Origin: Helicobacter pylori oki112
Lineage (GTDB): Bacteria; Campylobacterota; Campylobacteria; Campylobacterales; Helicobacteraceae
NCBI RefSeq assembly: GCF_000600085.1
Contig: NZ_CP006821.1
Coordinates: 1,054,001 to 1,118,000, forward strand
DNA length: 64,000 bases
Direction: 5' to 3'
A program made the translations under genes and the position numbers. Positions 54,168-62,840 of the stretch are shown here, piece by piece. The notes beneath the pieces were generated by a model. The model saw only the letters and a list, made by a program, of their open reading frames with translations, searched no databases and was not told the DNA's origin. The number at the start of each line of letters is the position of its first letter. Position 1 is the stretch's first letter.

Positions 54168-54201
54168 AATCTAAAGAAGTCTTAAAGATCTTAAACAATA
54201 T

Positions 54202-54236
54202 AAAAACCCAACAAAAAGCGTTTTTAGTGGGTTTTT
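54202..54236. terminator. Bidirectional terminator between hicA and speA
   Basis: AAAAACCCA and TGGGTTTTT form a stem flanked by A-run and T-run, usable on both strands; 5 bases from the speA stop. Confidence 0.8.
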
Positions 54237-54240
54237 GCGT

Positions 54241-56088
54241 TTAAGAAATCGTGCGCAAATACCCGTTTTCGCTCAGCATGACATACAAGCGCCCCATGAT
54301 TTCTTTCTTTTCTTCCATGTCCAGTTGGTTGTTGTCTTCAATTTTTTGCTTTAAAAGGCGCTCAATTTCTTTAGTGTCATAGTCTAAATCGTCTAACACA
54401 TCTAAAATCGTTTGAGCTTCGCAAATATCTTCCACTTCATAATCGCCTTTTTCATCAAAAACCACGCTAAATTCCGTAGGGTGCGTGAATAAATTGTGTT
54501 TCATGCCTAAAACTTCTTGATACGCTCCCACTAAAAAGAACGCTAAAAAGTATTCTTCTTCATCTATGTCTATATCATGCAAAAACAAGGGCTTCGTGGA
54601 ATCAAAAGCGATTTCCCCATCGCTATCGCAAGTAATATCCCATAAGCTTGCGCTCCTGGTGGGCTTTTCATCTAATTTATTCAAGGGCATGACCGGGAAA
54701 TTCTGCCTCAAGCCCCAATAATCCGGCAAGCTTTGGAAAAACGAGCAATTCAATAAATAGCGCTCTTGGACCTGCTCTTGAATGCGTAAAATATCGTTGT
54801 GATCCTTAACATAAAGCAATTGCACCGCTTTTTTGACGATCAAATGGGCTAAAACTTCAGTGTTGCTCCTGTCAATCAAATCAATATAGCCCAAATCAAA
54901 AAGCGTGAATAGCGACTCGGTGTGATCAAAACTATCATGCAAGTATTCAATGGCGTTTTTTTCATTGATATTAGCGAGCAAGTCTAGCATTTCATCAATC
55001 AAGGGTGGGTTATTACTTTCTTTGATTTTTAGGGATTTTTCATTGTATTCATGCGAAAACAATTCTAACACCGGGGCCACTAAAACGGCATGGTTAGCAG
55101 AAATATAACGGCCTGATTCAATGAAAATATCCGGCTCTATTTCCTGCTTATTTTTCACAATTTCCCTCAATAAAAACACCACATCAGCGCTGAATTCTTC
55201 TAAAGTGTAGTTTTTATCTTGGTGGTGCTTGTGTTGGGTGTATTCTACGGCTAACCCCCCTCCAATATTCACGCTATTAAGATTTTTAGCACCCATTTTA
55301 CGCAATTCTGCATACAAGTTACCCGCTTCTCTTAAAGCCTTTTTTAAGGGCGAAATATCGCTGATTTGAGAGCCTATGTGGAAATGTATCATGTGGAAAT
55401 GCTCTAACAAGTCGTTTTCTTCTAAAAGGCGCATCGCTTCTAAAACTTCAGTGCTGCTAAGACCAAATTTAGAATTGATCCCCCCACTCTTTGCCCAAAC
55501 GCCAGTGCCAGTGCTGTGCAAACGGATGCGAATGCCAATTTTAGGGCAGGCTAAAAACTCGTTTTGTTTAGCCACGGCGATAATGGTTTTTAACTCATTC
55601 AAACCCTCAATCGTTAAAGTGATTTCATGCTGCATGCTTTTAGCGATAAAGCCAAGCTCAATCATTTCTTTGTCTTTAAAGCCATTCACGGTGATAGGGG
55701 CTTTAGGGTTAGTGTAACTCATCGCAATGATGAGTTCAGACTTGCTCCCGGCTTCTAAGCCGTAATCCAAACCCTTAGCCCCCTGCACTAAAGGGAAAAC
55801 AAACGAGGGCATTTGATTGACTTTTAAAGGGAAAACCGCCTTAAAAGCCCCGCTGTATTGATACTCTTTAATCGCTGAAGAAAACGCATCAAACAGGCTT
55901 TTGATTTGTTTTTGCACCAAATGGGGGAATCGCACCAACAAAGGCCCTCTATAGCCCTTATCGCGCACGCTTTGAACGATTTCTAAAAGCGAGGGGTTTT
56001 TGCCATGACAAACTTTAACCAAGCCTTTTTCTATCTTAAATTCGTTATTGCTCCAAAAATTAATCCCATAATCATGGACTTCTTGCAT
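54241..56088 (-). CDS. speA: Biosynthetic arginine decarboxylase
   Basis: 615 aa, corresponding to HP0422. PLP-lysine context AVFPLKVNQMPSFV, the group IV decarboxylase barrel motif HFHIGSQI, NIGGGLAVEY and the C-terminal active-site segment WDITCDSDGE. It converts arginine to agmatine (with CO2 release) in polyamine synthesis. Full length compared with the family. First conserved core gene right of the plasticity zone, running towards the ISHp609 remnant. A gap of only 14 bases separates it from the glucosyltransferase gene, so they may be cotranscribed. Confidence 0.95.
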   Translation of the reverse strand: MQEVHDYGINFWSNNEFKIEKGLVKVCHGKNPSLLEIVQSVRDKGYRGPLLVRFPHLVQKQIKSLFDAFSSAIKEYQYSGAFKAVFPLKVNQMPSFVFPLVQGAKGLDYGLEAGSKSELIIAMSYTNPKAPITVNGFKDKEMIELGFIAKSMQHEITLTIEGLNELKTIIAVAKQNEFLACPKIGIRIRLHSTGTGVWAKSGGINSKFGLSSTEVLEAMRLLEENDLLEHFHMIHFHIGSQISDISPLKKALREAGNLYAELRKMGAKNLNSVNIGGGLAVEYTQHKHHQDKNYTLEEFSADVVFLLREIVKNKQEIEPDIFIESGRYISANHAVLVAPVLELFSHEYNEKSLKIKESNNPPLIDEMLDLLANINEKNAIEYLHDSFDHTESLFTLFDLGYIDLIDRSNTEVLAHLIVKKAVQLLYVKDHNDILRIQEQVQERYLLNCSFFQSLPDYWGLRQNFPVMPLNKLDEKPTRSASLWDITCDSDGEIAFDSTKPLFLHDIDIDEEEYFLAFFLVGAYQEVLGMKHNLFTHPTEFSVVFDEKGDYEVEDICEAQTILDVLDDLDYDTKEIERLLKQKIEDNNQLDMEEKKEIMGRLYVMLSENGYLRTIS

Positions 56089-56102
56089 TTTTTATCCTTT
56101 TG

Positions 56103-57272
56103 TTACGATAAGGTTTTAAAGAGATGGGGGTTGTTTTTAAAATCTCTGATCGCTTCTTCATAAACTTTTTCAATTTGAATGACTGAATTTTCTAAAGTGT
56201 AGTTTAAAGCGCTTTTAGCGTATTCGTTTTGCATTCTTTCTCTTTCAAGCTTGTTTTCTAACCACCAATCTATTTTAGCGCTCAAATCTTTAGCGTTATC
56301 AGGCTCAAATAACGATCGTTCATCTAGCGCGAATTGCCTGGTCGCGCTTAATGGGCTATTAGCGATAATAGGCACAATCCCCACGCTAATGGCTTCTAAA
56401 CACGCAATCGCTTCGCTTTCCACATTGGCTGTGTGCACATAAAGAGTGCAAGTTTTTAAAATCTCTAACAATTCATTGGAATTGACAAACCCAAACTCCG
56501 TTTTTACGCCTAGTTTTTGGGCTAGAAGTTTGATTTTTTTCTCATCAGGCCCTTTGCCTTTGAGTAATAATACAATGTCTTGTTTGTATTGGCTTAAAGC
56601 AACCGCCTTGATTAAAACGCTTTGATTTTTTTCATTAGAATAGCGCCCTACCATAGCGATTTTAAAGGGCGTGGTGTCAAAAAGGCTTTTTTGCGGGTGT
56701 TCAAATCTAAACATGGGATCAAAGCCGTTAGAAATAGCGTATTTTTTCCCTCCATAGTTGTATTTTTCTAATTCTTCTACAATGAATTTTGATGGGCAAT
56801 GGATATGGTGGATATAGCGGTAATGCGAAGATTTAAACCACGAAAAAAGCATCATGTTAAACCAAGAAAATTGCCCCAATTTCATGTTATAAGAAATATG
56901 CTCTGGCTGTAAATGGAAAGAGCCAATATAAGGCACTTGCATTTCTCGTGCGATTTTTACGGCTGTTTTTTCTAGCAAAAAAGGCAAAAAAGTATGGATC
57001 ATATCCGCTCCCTTAAAAGCCTTTCGTAGAATTTTTTCATCCGGTTTAGCAAAAAGGATGTGTTGTTTGTGTGAAATTTCTGTAACTAGGGGGATGTAGC
57101 GCTCTTTAAGGTTGTAATACCCTTCTTCTTCACTCCCTAAATTATCCACATGAGGGGCGACCACTCTCATAACATGCCCTCTTTTTTTCAGCGCTTCAAA
57201 AAAACGAAACGCCGTCATAGAAGTGCCATTACTAGTATCTTTAAAGCTATCCACGACTAAAACAATAACCAT
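56103..57272 (-). CDS. cgt: Cholesterol alpha-glucosyltransferase (GT4)
   Basis: 389 aa, corresponding to HP0421. N-terminal SFKDTSNGTSMTAFRFFEAL and the C-terminal GT4 donor-binding pattern: MVGRYSNEKNQSVLIKAV, LLKGKGPDE, then ESEAIACLEAISVGIVPI with the conserved E-x7-E. Monotopic membrane-associated enzyme that transfers glucose from UDP-glucose to host cholesterol, used in immune evasion. Intact. Confidence 0.93.
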   Translation of the reverse strand: MVIVLVVDSFKDTSNGTSMTAFRFFEALKKRGHVMRVVAPHVDNLGSEEEGYYNLKERYIPLVTEISHKQHILFAKPDEKILRKAFKGADMIHTFLPFLLEKTAVKIAREMQVPYIGSFHLQPEHISYNMKLGQFSWFNMMLFSWFKSSHYRYIHHIHCPSKFIVEELEKYNYGGKKYAISNGFDPMFRFEHPQKSLFDTTPFKIAMVGRYSNEKNQSVLIKAVALSQYKQDIVLLLKGKGPDEKKIKLLAQKLGVKTEFGFVNSNELLEILKTCTLYVHTANVESEAIACLEAISVGIVPIIANSPLSATRQFALDERSLFEPDNAKDLSAKIDWWLENKLERERMQNEYAKSALNYTLENSVIQIEKVYEEAIRDFKNNPHLFKTLS

Positions 57273-57275
57273 TAA

Positions 57276-57704
57276 CTACTCTTCTTTAAAATTGAATTTA
57301 AAAGGCTTTTTATCAAACACCACAATTTCTATCATTCCCTCTAAAACCTGAATGTCTAACACAAACGCCTCTATTTTTATTTCAGCTTTTTTCACGCCAT
57401 CTTGAATCACTTGCGCTTTAATGAGCGCTTCTTGATTCAATTCTAGGGGGGCATAAAAATTAATGTTATTAGAAACCACCACGCTGTGTCTTTTATTCAA
57501 TGCGCACAAGGCCGCATAATTGCACGCAATAAGCACAAATCCGGCATGCACAAAATTTTCTTCATACACCATGCTTTCATTGCCCTTGAAACGCGCATGG
57601 GCTATATCTTTTTCTAAAACGACCAATTCAGTGCCAACGCTTGGTTTGAAATTCTTACAAGTTTCTAAAGAGTCATAATCCACACGAACGACTGATTCTT
57701 GCAC
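57276..57704 (-). CDS. Hot-dog-fold thioesterase-like protein
   Basis: 142 aa, corresponding to HP0420. A hot-dog core is visible: VYEENFVHAGFVLIACNYAALCALN then strands NINFYAPLELNQEALIKAQVIQDG. HAG-type helix as in PaaI-like thioesterases. Four bases from the glucosyltransferase, so cotranscribed; substrate unknown. Confidence 0.75.
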   Translation of the reverse strand: MQESVVRVDYDSLETCKNFKPSVGTELVVLEKDIAHARFKGNESMVYEENFVHAGFVLIACNYAALCALNKRHSVVVSNNINFYAPLELNQEALIKAQVIQDGVKKAEIKIEAFVLDIQVLEGMIEIVVFDKKPFKFNFKEE

Positions 57705-57718
57705 TATTTTATCCTTTA

Positions 57719-58504
57719 TTAAAGCTTGCTTGGTTTAAGCATCTTAAAATACCCTCTTAAAGGAGCGTCATACCCCTCTAAAGTTTTAGAGGGATCTGTT
57801 TTATCCAAAAAATCTTCCAAACTCTGCCCCAAAATAAAATCCGTTTTACGCTGTTCTTTAGGCGTGGTCTTTAAAACGCTAAGAATCTCAAAATTTTCAA
57901 ACCCTACCCTTTCGCACCACCCTTTTAAAGCGCTAACACTGGGGATAAAATAAACATTTTTCATTTTAGCATAAGTTTTTTTAGGGCAAAGGGCGATGTC
58001 TAAGGGCGAATCAATGATTAAGGTATCCAACACCAACTCCCCTTTTATCTTTAAAGCATGATACAAGGCTTTTAAAGCCTCTAGCGGGCTTTTTCTGTGG
58101 TATAGCACTCCTAAGCAAAAAATGACATCAAAAGCGTCAGGGTATTTTTCATGCAAATCCTCTACCCCCAAAGACTCATAAATGATTTTTTTTTCTTTAT
58201 CAAAAAAGGGGGCTAAAAATTCAAATTGTTTTTTGACTAAAACGCCCGGATCAAACCCCACCAAACTTTTAGGATCATGTTCTAGCATTTTAAACAAGTA
58301 ATAGCCGTTATTGCAACCCACATCAGCCACAACCTTATCTTTTAAAGGAGTGGCGTTTTTGACTAGATCCCATTTAATAGAGCTATCCCATTCGCTATCA
58401 ATCTTGATTTGAGAAATTTCAAAAGGGCCTTTACGCCATGGCCTTAACGCCATGATTTCTTCTAAAAGGGTTTTTGGATTGGATTGATCGTTACAAATGA
58501 GCAT
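57719..58504 (-). CDS. cmoB: tRNA carboxymethyluridine-forming methyltransferase CmoB
   Basis: 261 aa, corresponding to HP0419. SAM-binding VADVGCNNGYYLFKML and the CmoB-specific FCLGVLYHRKSPLEALKAL, DFILGQS and substrate-binding RPWRKGPFEI near the N-terminus. It uses carboxy-SAM to convert 5-hydroxyuridine to cmo5U at tRNA wobble position 34. Slightly shorter than the E. coli enzyme (323 aa), as usual in epsilonproteobacteria. Confidence 0.9.
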   Translation of the reverse strand: MLICNDQSNPKTLLEEIMALRPWRKGPFEISQIKIDSEWDSSIKWDLVKNATPLKDKVVADVGCNNGYYLFKMLEHDPKSLVGFDPGVLVKKQFEFLAPFFDKEKKIIYESLGVEDLHEKYPDAFDVIFCLGVLYHRKSPLEALKALYHALKIKGELVLDTLIIDSPLDIALCPKKTYAKMKNVYFIPSVSALKGWCERVGFENFEILSVLKTTPKEQRKTDFILGQSLEDFLDKTDPSKTLEGYDAPLRGYFKMLKPSKL

Positions 58505-58507
58505 GAC

Positions 58508-59539
58508 TTACCATAGCGTGCGGGTTTTTTTAAAAAAGGGGGGGTTTAGAAGGGATTCTAAATGATGAGAGCTAATCCCATAAATAAAAGCGAAATTAAA
58601 CGCTAAATTTTTTAATTGCTCTTTTAAGTTGTTGTGGGTGGTGTAAAAATAAGGGTTGGTTTTTTTAAAGAAAGCCGCACTGTTTTTACGGCAAAACACG
58701 ACAATTTTCCCCCACGATAAAGTCTCAAAGGCTTTTTGAAGCATCATTTCAAACAATTCTTTTGAAGCCTCAGCGACAATCACCCTTGCCGTTGCGCCAT
58801 AAGGGGCTATTTCTAGATTCTTATTCACAAAAAAGGGTTTGCAATGATCTAAAAGGTATTCTTTTTTGCCCAAAAGATTCAAATCAAACTCAATTTGTAA
58901 TTTCTCACACAATTGAATCACCCTTTTTAAAGGCTCTAAAAAGATGCATGGCATTTTGAATTCGTATTCTTGTTTTTCATAGACTAAAGCGCTGCAAAAA
59001 AACGATTGGTTGAGAATGATTAAACGGCTTTCCTTTAAATCTTCCTTTAAATCTTCCTTTAAATCTTCTTTCAAGCGCTCTTGCTTATAAAACAAATGGA
59101 GCCACTCCAATTTATCAAAAAAGGCTATTTTACACCCCTCTATAATGAATAAATCTTCAAGGCTCTCTTTCAAGCACCACACAAAATCGCTCACGATGAT
59201 TTTAGAAGCGATCTCTAATTCTATGGGGCTTAGTAACGCTCCGACCACGCGCTCATTCAGCAAGCAAAATTTGAACAAATGGTTCAAAGAATGCTCTATA
59301 TCTTTAAGCTTGATCCATGCCACATCCCTATCGCTTAAAGGATATTCTCCTGTGTATAAAATCCCATAAGCCCCTAACTCTAAAGCTTTAGGAATGAGCG
59401 TGTGATCTTTGGCTACAAATAAAGAGCCTTTTTGGACTTTGTTTAAAGACAAAACAATGGAATTAAAATAGCTGATTGAGGGCGTGTTTTGCAATTCGCC
59501 CAAACTCAATTCTACGGCTTCATTCACCCCTAATCGCAT
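58508..59539 (-). CDS. Conserved protein with MurF-like N-terminal part, function unknown
   Basis: 343 aa, corresponding to HP0418. The start (SIVLSLNKVQKGSLFVAKDHTLIPKALELGAYGILY) resembles the UDP-precursor-binding domain of Mur ligases, but no ATP-binding GTxGKT motif follows. A 12-bp repeat near 59036-59068 encodes LKED repeats in the middle and probably varies between strains. Packed between cmoB and metS (3 and 0 bases). Confidence 0.75.
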   Translation of the reverse strand: MRLGVNEAVELSLGELQNTPSISYFNSIVLSLNKVQKGSLFVAKDHTLIPKALELGAYGILYTGEYPLSDRDVAWIKLKDIEHSLNHLFKFCLLNERVVGALLSPIELEIASKIIVSDFVWCLKESLEDLFIIEGCKIAFFDKLEWLHLFYKQERLKEDLKEDLKEDLKESRLIILNQSFFCSALVYEKQEYEFKMPCIFLEPLKRVIQLCEKLQIEFDLNLLGKKEYLLDHCKPFFVNKNLEIAPYGATARVIVAEASKELFEMMLQKAFETLSWGKIVVFCRKNSAAFFKKTNPYFYTTHNNLKEQLKNLAFNFAFIYGISSHHLESLLNPPFFKKTRTLW

Positions 59540-61492
59540 TTAGCTGATCAAACTTCCTGCGATTTTTTCTTTGGTAGGGCTGATTAAGGCTAGATTATCG
59601 CTATCTCGCACCGCTAAAATCATGCCCTCACTCATTTCGCCCATGAGTTTTGCGGGTTTTAAATTAGCCACCACGCACACCATTTGCCCCACCAAACTTT
59701 CAGGCTCATAATCCAAAGCGATCCCTGAGATAATCTGCCTCAAACGATTTTCGCCTAAATCCACTTTTAAACGCAATAATTTATTGGATTTTTCAATCCT
59801 TTGAGCTTCTTTGATAAGCCCCACTTTAATTTCTACTTTCTTGAAATCCTCAATGCCGATATAGTTTTCTTGTTTTAGTGGGGCTTTTTCTTTTGCGTCC
59901 TTTTTTTCTTTTTCGTTTTTTTCTGGTGGGGCTTCTCCCGCTTTTTCAGCCTTTTCAATTTTCTCCATTTTGGAAAATAAAGGCTCGGTGTCTTGTAAAA
60001 TCATATCTTGTAATTTTTTAGCTTTAAAAAAGCGTTCGTAATTATTGGGTGTGATTTCTGTGTTGAAAGCGCTCGCTAATTTCACCGCACTCTTTGGCAT
60101 GAACGCATAGAGCAAAAAGCTTGATTGCAAAAGCGCGTTTGCGATCAAACTCAATAAGGCTTCTAGTTTTTCTGATTCGTTGTTTTTGTGCAAAACCCAC
60201 GGCTCTTCTTTAGCGATGAGTTTGTTTAAAAAATCATAAATGTTAAACAATTCCTCTAAAGCTTTATGCAATTGCATTTTAGGCACAAAAGAATTAGCGT
60301 TATCTAAGATTTGATGCACTTTTTCTAGCTCTTTAGAATAATATGCGGTGATTTTTGCGCTTTTTAGAGAATAATTGAAATATTTTTTAGCCATGCCTAG
60401 CAAGCGATTCAGCAAATTCCCCAAATCGTTATTCAAATTCGCATTGATCCTCTCTATTAACGCTTTTTTAGAAAAATCCCCGTCTTGCCCAAAAGGCACT
60501 TCACGCAATAAAAAATAGCGCAATTCTTCAATCCCATACTCCATAGCGATTTTTTGAGCGTCTAAAACATTACCCAAGCTCTTACTCATTTTCACGCCCT
60601 CTATCGTCCACCACCCATGCACGCAAAGCTGTTTGAATAAGGGCAAATTCAAACTCATCAAAAAAGCTGGCCAATAAATGGCATGGAAGCGTAAAATATC
60701 CTTACCCACAATATGCCTAGCGCGTTCAAAATGCGCCATTTTATTGTCTAAATCATTCAAATACCCTAGCGCGCTCGCATAATTCAATAAAGCGTCCAGC
60801 CAAACATACACCACATGTTTAGGATCGTTCATTTTTTTAGGCAAAGGAATGCCCCATTCAAAGCTCGTGCGCGTGATAGACAGATCCAATAAACCCTGCT
60901 CAATAAAAGAAGTTACCTCATTTTTACGATAAATAGGCAAAATCGCTTCAGGATTTTTAGCGTAAAAATCCAATAAAGGCTTTTCATATGCGCTCAATCT
61001 GAAAAAATAGCTCTCTTCTTCTAAAAGTGCAGTCTCCCTCAAGCAATCAGGGCATAAGACTTTATCGTTCGTATTGTCCGCTTTAGAAATCGCGCAATAA
61101 CTCTCACAGCTCACGCAATAATACCCGCTATAAGTGCCTTTATAAATATCCCCTTTTTCAAACATGATTTCAAAGGCGTTTTGCACGCATTTTTGATGCT
61201 CGCTGTCTGTGGTGCGGATAAAACTATCATAATCTAAATTGAAAAAATCCCACTGGTTTTTAAAAATCGTGCTAATGCTATCAGCGTAAGCTTTAGGGCT
61301 TTGATTTCTCAGTCTTGCGCTTTGTTCGATCTTTTGCCCATGCTCATCGGTGCCGGTTAAAAAAAAGACTTCTTCGCCTTGAAGCGTGTAATACTTCTTT
61401 AAAGTATCCGCAATCAAAGTCGTATAAGCATGGCCAATATGAGGGATGTCATTCACATAATAAATGGGGGTTGTGATCAGTGATTTTTGCAT
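59540..61492 (-). CDS. metS: Methionyl-tRNA synthetase
   Basis: 650 aa, corresponding to HP0417. Class I signatures YYVNDIPHIGHAYT (HIGH-type) and KMSKSLGN (KMSKS); four-Cys zinc knuckle CVSCESYC...CPDC; C-terminal OBF tRNA-binding domain (IGIEDFKKVEIKVGLI) after a Lys/Glu-rich linker. Charges tRNA-Met with methionine. Full length and intact; divergent from cfa. Confidence 0.96.
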   Translation of the reverse strand: MQKSLITTPIYYVNDIPHIGHAYTTLIADTLKKYYTLQGEEVFFLTGTDEHGQKIEQSARLRNQSPKAYADSISTIFKNQWDFFNLDYDSFIRTTDSEHQKCVQNAFEIMFEKGDIYKGTYSGYYCVSCESYCAISKADNTNDKVLCPDCLRETALLEEESYFFRLSAYEKPLLDFYAKNPEAILPIYRKNEVTSFIEQGLLDLSITRTSFEWGIPLPKKMNDPKHVVYVWLDALLNYASALGYLNDLDNKMAHFERARHIVGKDILRFHAIYWPAFLMSLNLPLFKQLCVHGWWTIEGVKMSKSLGNVLDAQKIAMEYGIEELRYFLLREVPFGQDGDFSKKALIERINANLNNDLGNLLNRLLGMAKKYFNYSLKSAKITAYYSKELEKVHQILDNANSFVPKMQLHKALEELFNIYDFLNKLIAKEEPWVLHKNNESEKLEALLSLIANALLQSSFLLYAFMPKSAVKLASAFNTEITPNNYERFFKAKKLQDMILQDTEPLFSKMEKIEKAEKAGEAPPEKNEKEKKDAKEKAPLKQENYIGIEDFKKVEIKVGLIKEAQRIEKSNKLLRLKVDLGENRLRQIISGIALDYEPESLVGQMVCVVANLKPAKLMGEMSEGMILAVRDSDNLALISPTKEKIAGSLIS

Positions 61493-61661
61493 CTTTATAA
61501 TCGTGTTACCTTAAATTTGTTTAAATCTCTTAATTTTAACATGCTTTTAAAAATTTAGAGAATAGAGATTGGATTTATGCTTATTTGTGGGGTGTTTTTA
61601 GCTTAAAATTCATTATAATTAACGCTCAAAAAATTGAAAAATGAGTTCAAGGAATAGACAG

Positions 61662-62831
61662 ATGATTTCAAAATTTTTGCTCAAAAGCATGTTCAAGCAG
61701 TGGAAAAACGGCGATTATCAGGTCGTTTTTTGGGATAATAGCGTTTATAGGAATGGCGAACATTCGCCTAAATTCACCCTTAAAATCCATCGCCCCCTAA
61801 AATTTAGCGATATTAAAAAAGACATGTCTTTGACGATCGCTGAAGCTTATATGGACGGCGTGATTGATATTGAAGGCTCTATGGATGAGGTGATGCATTC
61901 TTTGTATTTGCAAACCAATTATGAGCATTTGCACAAACATGATAACGCTAAAGCTATCCAAAAACCCATCAAAGAAAGCTCCAACATTTCTAAACATTAC
62001 GATCTAGGGAATGACTTTTATTCTATCTGGCTGGATGAAACCTTAAGCTATTCATGCGCTTATTTCAAAAAAGACGATGACACCCTCCATGCCGCCCAGC
62101 TCCAAAAATTAGATCACACTTTAAAAAAGCTCCATTTAAAGCCGGGCGAAAAACTGCTAGACATAGGCTGTGGCTGGGGCTATCTCTCTGTAAAAGCCGC
62201 GCAAGAATACGGGGCGCAAGTGATGGGGATCACCATTTCTAGCGAGCAATACAAACAGGCTAACAAACGAGTCCAAGAGCTAGGGTTAGAGGATAAAGTA
62301 ACGATCAAGTTATTGAATTACCAGGATTTAGATGGGCGCTTATACCGCTTTGATAAAGTGGTGAGCGTGGGCATGTTTGAGCATGTGGGTAAGGATAATT
62401 TGCCCTTTTATTTCAAAAAAGTTAAAGAAGTGTTAAAGAGAGGCGGAATGTTTTTGCTCCACTCCATTTTATGCTGTTTTGAAGGCAAGACTAACGCATG
62501 GGTGGATAAATACATCTTCCCGGGCGGCTACTTGCCCTCTTTAAGGGAAGTGATGAGCGTGATGAGCGAATGCGACTTCCACTTGCTCATGGCTGAAAGC
62601 TTACGCATCCATTACGCTAAGACTTTAGACATTTGGCGAGACAACTTCAACCACAATCTAGATCAAGTGAAAAAACTCGGCTATGATGAACGCTTTATCC
62701 GCATGTGGGATCTGTATTTAAGGACTTGCGCGTCCGCTTTCAGGGTTGGGAGCGCGGATTTATTCCAATTGCTTTTAACCAACAGCGTGGATAACACTTT
62801 CCCCTTAACCAAAGAATACATCTACCAGTAA
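61662..62831 (+). CDS. cfa: Cyclopropane-fatty-acyl-phospholipid synthase
   Basis: 389 aa from ATG 61662 (MISKFLLKSMFKQW) behind AAGGA; an in-frame ATG 21 bases upstream is less likely. Corresponds to HP0416. SAM site LLDIGCGWGYLSVKAAQ, family motif LDETLSYSCAYFKK and VGMFEHVG. Adds a methylene from SAM to unsaturated phospholipid acyl chains; contributes to acid and drug tolerance in H. pylori. Confidence 0.94.
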   Translation: MISKFLLKSMFKQWKNGDYQVVFWDNSVYRNGEHSPKFTLKIHRPLKFSDIKKDMSLTIAEAYMDGVIDIEGSMDEVMHSLYLQTNYEHLHKHDNAKAIQKPIKESSNISKHYDLGNDFYSIWLDETLSYSCAYFKKDDDTLHAAQLQKLDHTLKKLHLKPGEKLLDIGCGWGYLSVKAAQEYGAQVMGITISSEQYKQANKRVQELGLEDKVTIKLLNYQDLDGRLYRFDKVVSVGMFEHVGKDNLPFYFKKVKEVLKRGGMFLLHSILCCFEGKTNAWVDKYIFPGGYLPSLREVMSVMSECDFHLLMAESLRIHYAKTLDIWRDNFNHNLDQVKKLGYDERFIRMWDLYLRTCASAFRVGSADLFQLLLTNSVDNTFPLTKEYIYQ

Positions 62832-62840
62832 TTGCAAGTT

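Larger units (their letters stand above)
53700..54195 (+). mobile_element. Deleted ISHp609 remnant (hicBA plus the first 32 bases of tnpA)
   Basis: 496 bases identical to 19122-19617 of the complete ISHp609, ending 30 codon-bases into tnpA, and lacking the outermost left bases. A remnant with jhp0960, jhp0961 and a few tens of bases of orfA at this site is known from strain J99 and other non-East-Asian strains. It cannot transpose by itself. Confidence 0.9.
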